This document shows positions 6,665 to 7,929 of a DNA stretch of 7,929 bases, piece by piece (position 1 is the stretch's first letter; the number at the start of each line of letters is the position of its first letter). Location: assembly GCA_027483005.1 (NCBI GenBank), contig JAIXVN010000166.1, positions 1-7,929 on the forward strand, read 5' to 3'. This DNA is from Verrucomicrobiaceae bacterium (GTDB lineage: Bacteria > Verrucomicrobiota > Verrucomicrobiia > Verrucomicrobiales > Akkermansiaceae). A program made the translations under genes and the position numbers. The notes beneath the pieces are model-generated. The model was not told the DNA's origin. It saw only the letters and a list, made by a program, of their open reading frames with translations, and ran no database searches.

Positions 6665-7071
6665 ACCCGCCCGCGGCACCGCCGCCTCGAACCGCTCCCC
6701 AGCCGTTCCCGATCCCAGCCACGGGCCCCAGCCTCTCCGGCCGCATCCAGCCCCTTGACCGGCCCGACGACGGCACCGCCGACTCGACCAGCCCCACCGC
6801 CCTCACCGATCCCGGCACCGGCACCACCAGCTCGATCCGGCCGCGCACCTTACCCGCCCGCGGCACCGCCGCCTCGAACTGCTCCCCAGCCGCCCCTGAT
6901 CCCAACCACGGGCCCCAGCCTCACCGGCCGCATCCAGCCCCTCGACCGGCCCGACGACGGCACCGCCGACTCGACCAGCCCCACCGCCCTCACCGATCCC
7001 GGCACCGGCACCACCAGCTCGATCCGGCCGCGCATTTACCCCGACCGCGGCACCGCCGCCTCGAACCGCTT
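6665..7071. repeat. 187-bp tandem repeat, about 2.2 copies
   Basis: Two units lie at about 6665-6851 and 6852-7038, with a partial third unit to about 7071. The core segments 6719-6847 and 6906-7034 differ at only 2 of 129 positions. Unit length is 187 bp, not a multiple of three, so each copy shifts frame. This argues against coding even though long open frames cross the region. Each unit contains two related halves starting near GGCACCGCCG(A/C)CTCGA, about 91-96 bp apart, suggesting an older duplication. The high identity suggests recent duplication or ongoing recombination. Confidence 0.85.
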
Positions 7072-7095
7072 CACCCCATCTCCTACGCCCTCCCC

Positions 7096-7417
7096 CTGAC
7101 GGGTAGCGGGCACCATCTGACTGATACCCCGCACGGGTCAAAAACGAACCCGTCAGCCGCAACCCTTTGATTCACAGCGGAATCCGCACCGGCTGACGGG
7201 TTGACGGGTTGAAAGCAGTCCCTTAGCCACCCTTCCACCCCTCCCATCTCACCCCTCGCAACAGCCTCCCGACCTCGACTAAAAGACTAAAACAACCTCC
7301 ATCCCGTCAGCTTATGACAGGAAAACGCGGAACCCGTTGAAAGTAAAGGGGCCACAAGCTGACGGGTTGAATTCAAACCCGGGGGGATGAACCGTCAGAA
7401 AGTGACAACCCGTCAGC
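7096..7417. repeat. iteron-like cluster, GCTGACGGGTT in both orientations
   Basis: Perfect 11-mers GCTGACGGGTT or the complement AACCCGTCAGC lie at 7147-7157 (-), 7192-7202 (+), 7358-7368 (+) and 7407-7417 (-). Partial copies lie at 7096-7105, 7201-7210 (directly abutting, 8-bp offset), 7303-7311, 7331-7337 and 7390-7398. Copies at 7303-7313 and 7356-7366 form an 11-bp perfect inverted repeat (CCCGTCAGCTT / AAGCTGACGGG). No gene is visible here. Clustered short repeats of this kind are typical of initiator-binding origins or multi-site operators; the nearby primase-helicase operon makes an origin the best guess. Confidence 0.65.
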
Positions 7418-7481
7418 GAATAGGGGAAGGGCCAGACCCCCAGGCACCGCACCCCGCCACCATCGGCACTTCCCCGCCCTC

Positions 7482-7568
7482 AAGGTGCCAGAAGGTGCCA
7501 AACATCTTTGTCCCCTTAGGCGCGCCCGTCCCCCGGGGCATGGGAAACTCCCACCCATGAAAATCATG
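7482..7568. repeat. 10-bp tandem repeat and nested short palindromes
   Basis: AAGGTGCCA occurs at 7482-7490 and 7492-7500, a 10-bp period. Downstream, CATGGG (7539-7544) pairs with CCCATG (7554-7559), and CATGA-AAA-TCATG (7556-7568) is a perfect 5-bp inverted repeat. The stretch is less C-rich than its surroundings and stands out as a separate block. No gene can be supported. Binding sites or a small structured RNA are possible. Confidence 0.35.
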
Positions 7569-7587
7569 AGAAAAAGATTCCTTAGTA

Positions 7588-7621
7588 CCCCACCCCCACC
7601 GGGAAGGGGTGGGGGCGGGGG
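7588..7621 (+). other. GC hairpin overlapping a canonical G-quadruplex motif
   Basis: Positions 7588-7600 (CCCCACCCCCACC) can pair with 7608-7620 with one mismatch, leaving a 7-nt loop. The plus strand 7601-7621 also has four G-runs (3, 4, 5 and 5) separated by AA, T and C, a textbook four-tract quadruplex motif. No T-run follows on the plus strand, so a simple intrinsic terminator is unlikely. The region lies about 170 bp from the iteron cluster. Confidence 0.6.
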
Positions 7622-7717
7622 TGTCCGGCCACCCCCGGAGGGTAGGCCCCCAGCGCCCGGCACCCCCCCTGACAACTGGGGGCAGCTCCCTCACTCCATC
7701 AACCGCGGGGGCGGCGG

Positions 7718-7740
7718 GGGGCGGCGGCACCCGCCGCCCC
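7718..7740. other. perfect 10-bp GC hairpin
   Basis: GGGGCGGCGG (7718-7727) pairs perfectly with CCGCCGCCCC (7731-7740) around a CAC loop. More G-runs precede it from 7707. There is no T-run on either side, so terminator function is not supported. A structural element of the origin or control region is possible. Confidence 0.45.
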
Positions 7741-7929
7741 AGCCCTCCACCTCGAAATTCCACAGCCCGCAGCCCGCCCGCCGTCCGTCCCCCTTTGCCC
7801 CTCCTCACTCCCCACACCACACCGCACACCCCCACCCCGCTACCCCCATTCCCAGCAAGCCTACCCCCAGCGGCTCTCTCACTCTCAACCACGGCCTTAC
7901 CAATCCCAACCACGGCCGCTCCCGCTCCA
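7741..7929. repeat. C-rich non-coding tail with terminal repeat copy
   Basis: The plus strand is extremely C-rich with few G-runs, and no gene is supported on either strand. An ACCACGGCC block appears at 7888-7896 and 7909-7917. Positions 7894-7925 match the window start (8-39) at 28 of 32 bases. The open frame on the minus strand across 7413-7913 encodes Gly/Arg/Pro-rich low-complexity sequence and is probably not a gene. Confidence 0.4.

Noticed and set aside
6665..7071. CRISPR array
   Set aside because: The repeat unit is 187 bp in direct tandem with no short repeats separated by unique spacers, and no cas gene is present.
6397..7170. Long plus-strand open frame across the repeat region
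   Set aside because: Pro/Ser/Arg-rich low complexity; it runs through a 187-bp tandem repeat that shifts frame with each copy. No ribosome site or recognisable domain.
7718..7740. Intrinsic terminator at the perfect GC hairpin
   Set aside because: No T-run follows the stem on either strand, and no gene ends nearby.
7413..7913. Minus-strand open frame of 166 codons at the right end
   Set aside because: Gly/Arg/Pro-rich translation of C-rich DNA containing the hairpins and direct repeats. A short less biased peptide (around GTKMFGTFWHL) is not enough to call a gene.

Overview
The window is GC-rich bacterial accessory DNA. It holds one leftward (minus-strand) gene cluster of seven genes, 110-6245, followed by about 1.5 kb of repeat-rich, apparently non-coding DNA (6400-7929). 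Gene content (AEP-type primase, AAA+ replication helicase, excisionase-like HTH protein, phage tape measure protein) points to a phage, prophage, phage-plasmid or satellite rather than core chromosome. No marker fixes the host. Mostly weak Shine-Dalgarno sites, an A-rich start leader and high GC would suit Verrucomicrobiota or a similar lineage, but that is only a guess.

Layout in transcription order (right to left): a small winged-HTH/excisionase-like protein (6245-6015); a 95-aa basic protein of unknown function (6009-5722); a zinc-finger plus AEP-type primase (5729-4614); an AAA+ helicase (4617-2908); a 137-aa unknown (2915-2502); a 192-aa alanine-rich protein with two ribbon-helix-helix-like segments (2509-1931); and a 586-aa tail tape measure protein (1870-110). 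The first six genes are packed tightly: one 5-bp gap, one 4-bp ATGA overlap and three overlaps of exactly 8 bp with the pattern ATGRGTRA. This suggests a single translationally coupled transcript. The tape measure gene is separated by a 60-bp A/C-rich leader without a Shine-Dalgarno site.

The region upstream of the operon looks like a control and replication-origin region. It has an AT-rich stretch with an imperfect palindrome (6361-6378), two 11-bp-phased direct repeats (6494-6515 and 6612-6631), a 187-bp tandem repeat of about 2.2 copies (6665-7071), a cluster of iteron-like GCTGACGGGTT elements in both orientations (7096-7417), small palindromes, a GC hairpin overlapping a canonical G-quadruplex motif (7588-7621) and a second perfect GC hairpin (7718-7740). 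The iteron element recurs inside the helicase gene, including one exact 19-bp match to the cluster.

The likely joint function is self-directed DNA replication: primase plus helicase acting at an iteron-type origin, with HTH and RHH proteins as regulators or DNA-binding factors. The odd element is a phage tape measure gene with no capsid, terminase, portal or other tail gene in view. The two window ends carry related repeats (28 of 32 bases alike). The window could therefore be a small circular or tandem element, but this cannot be decided from the sequence alone.
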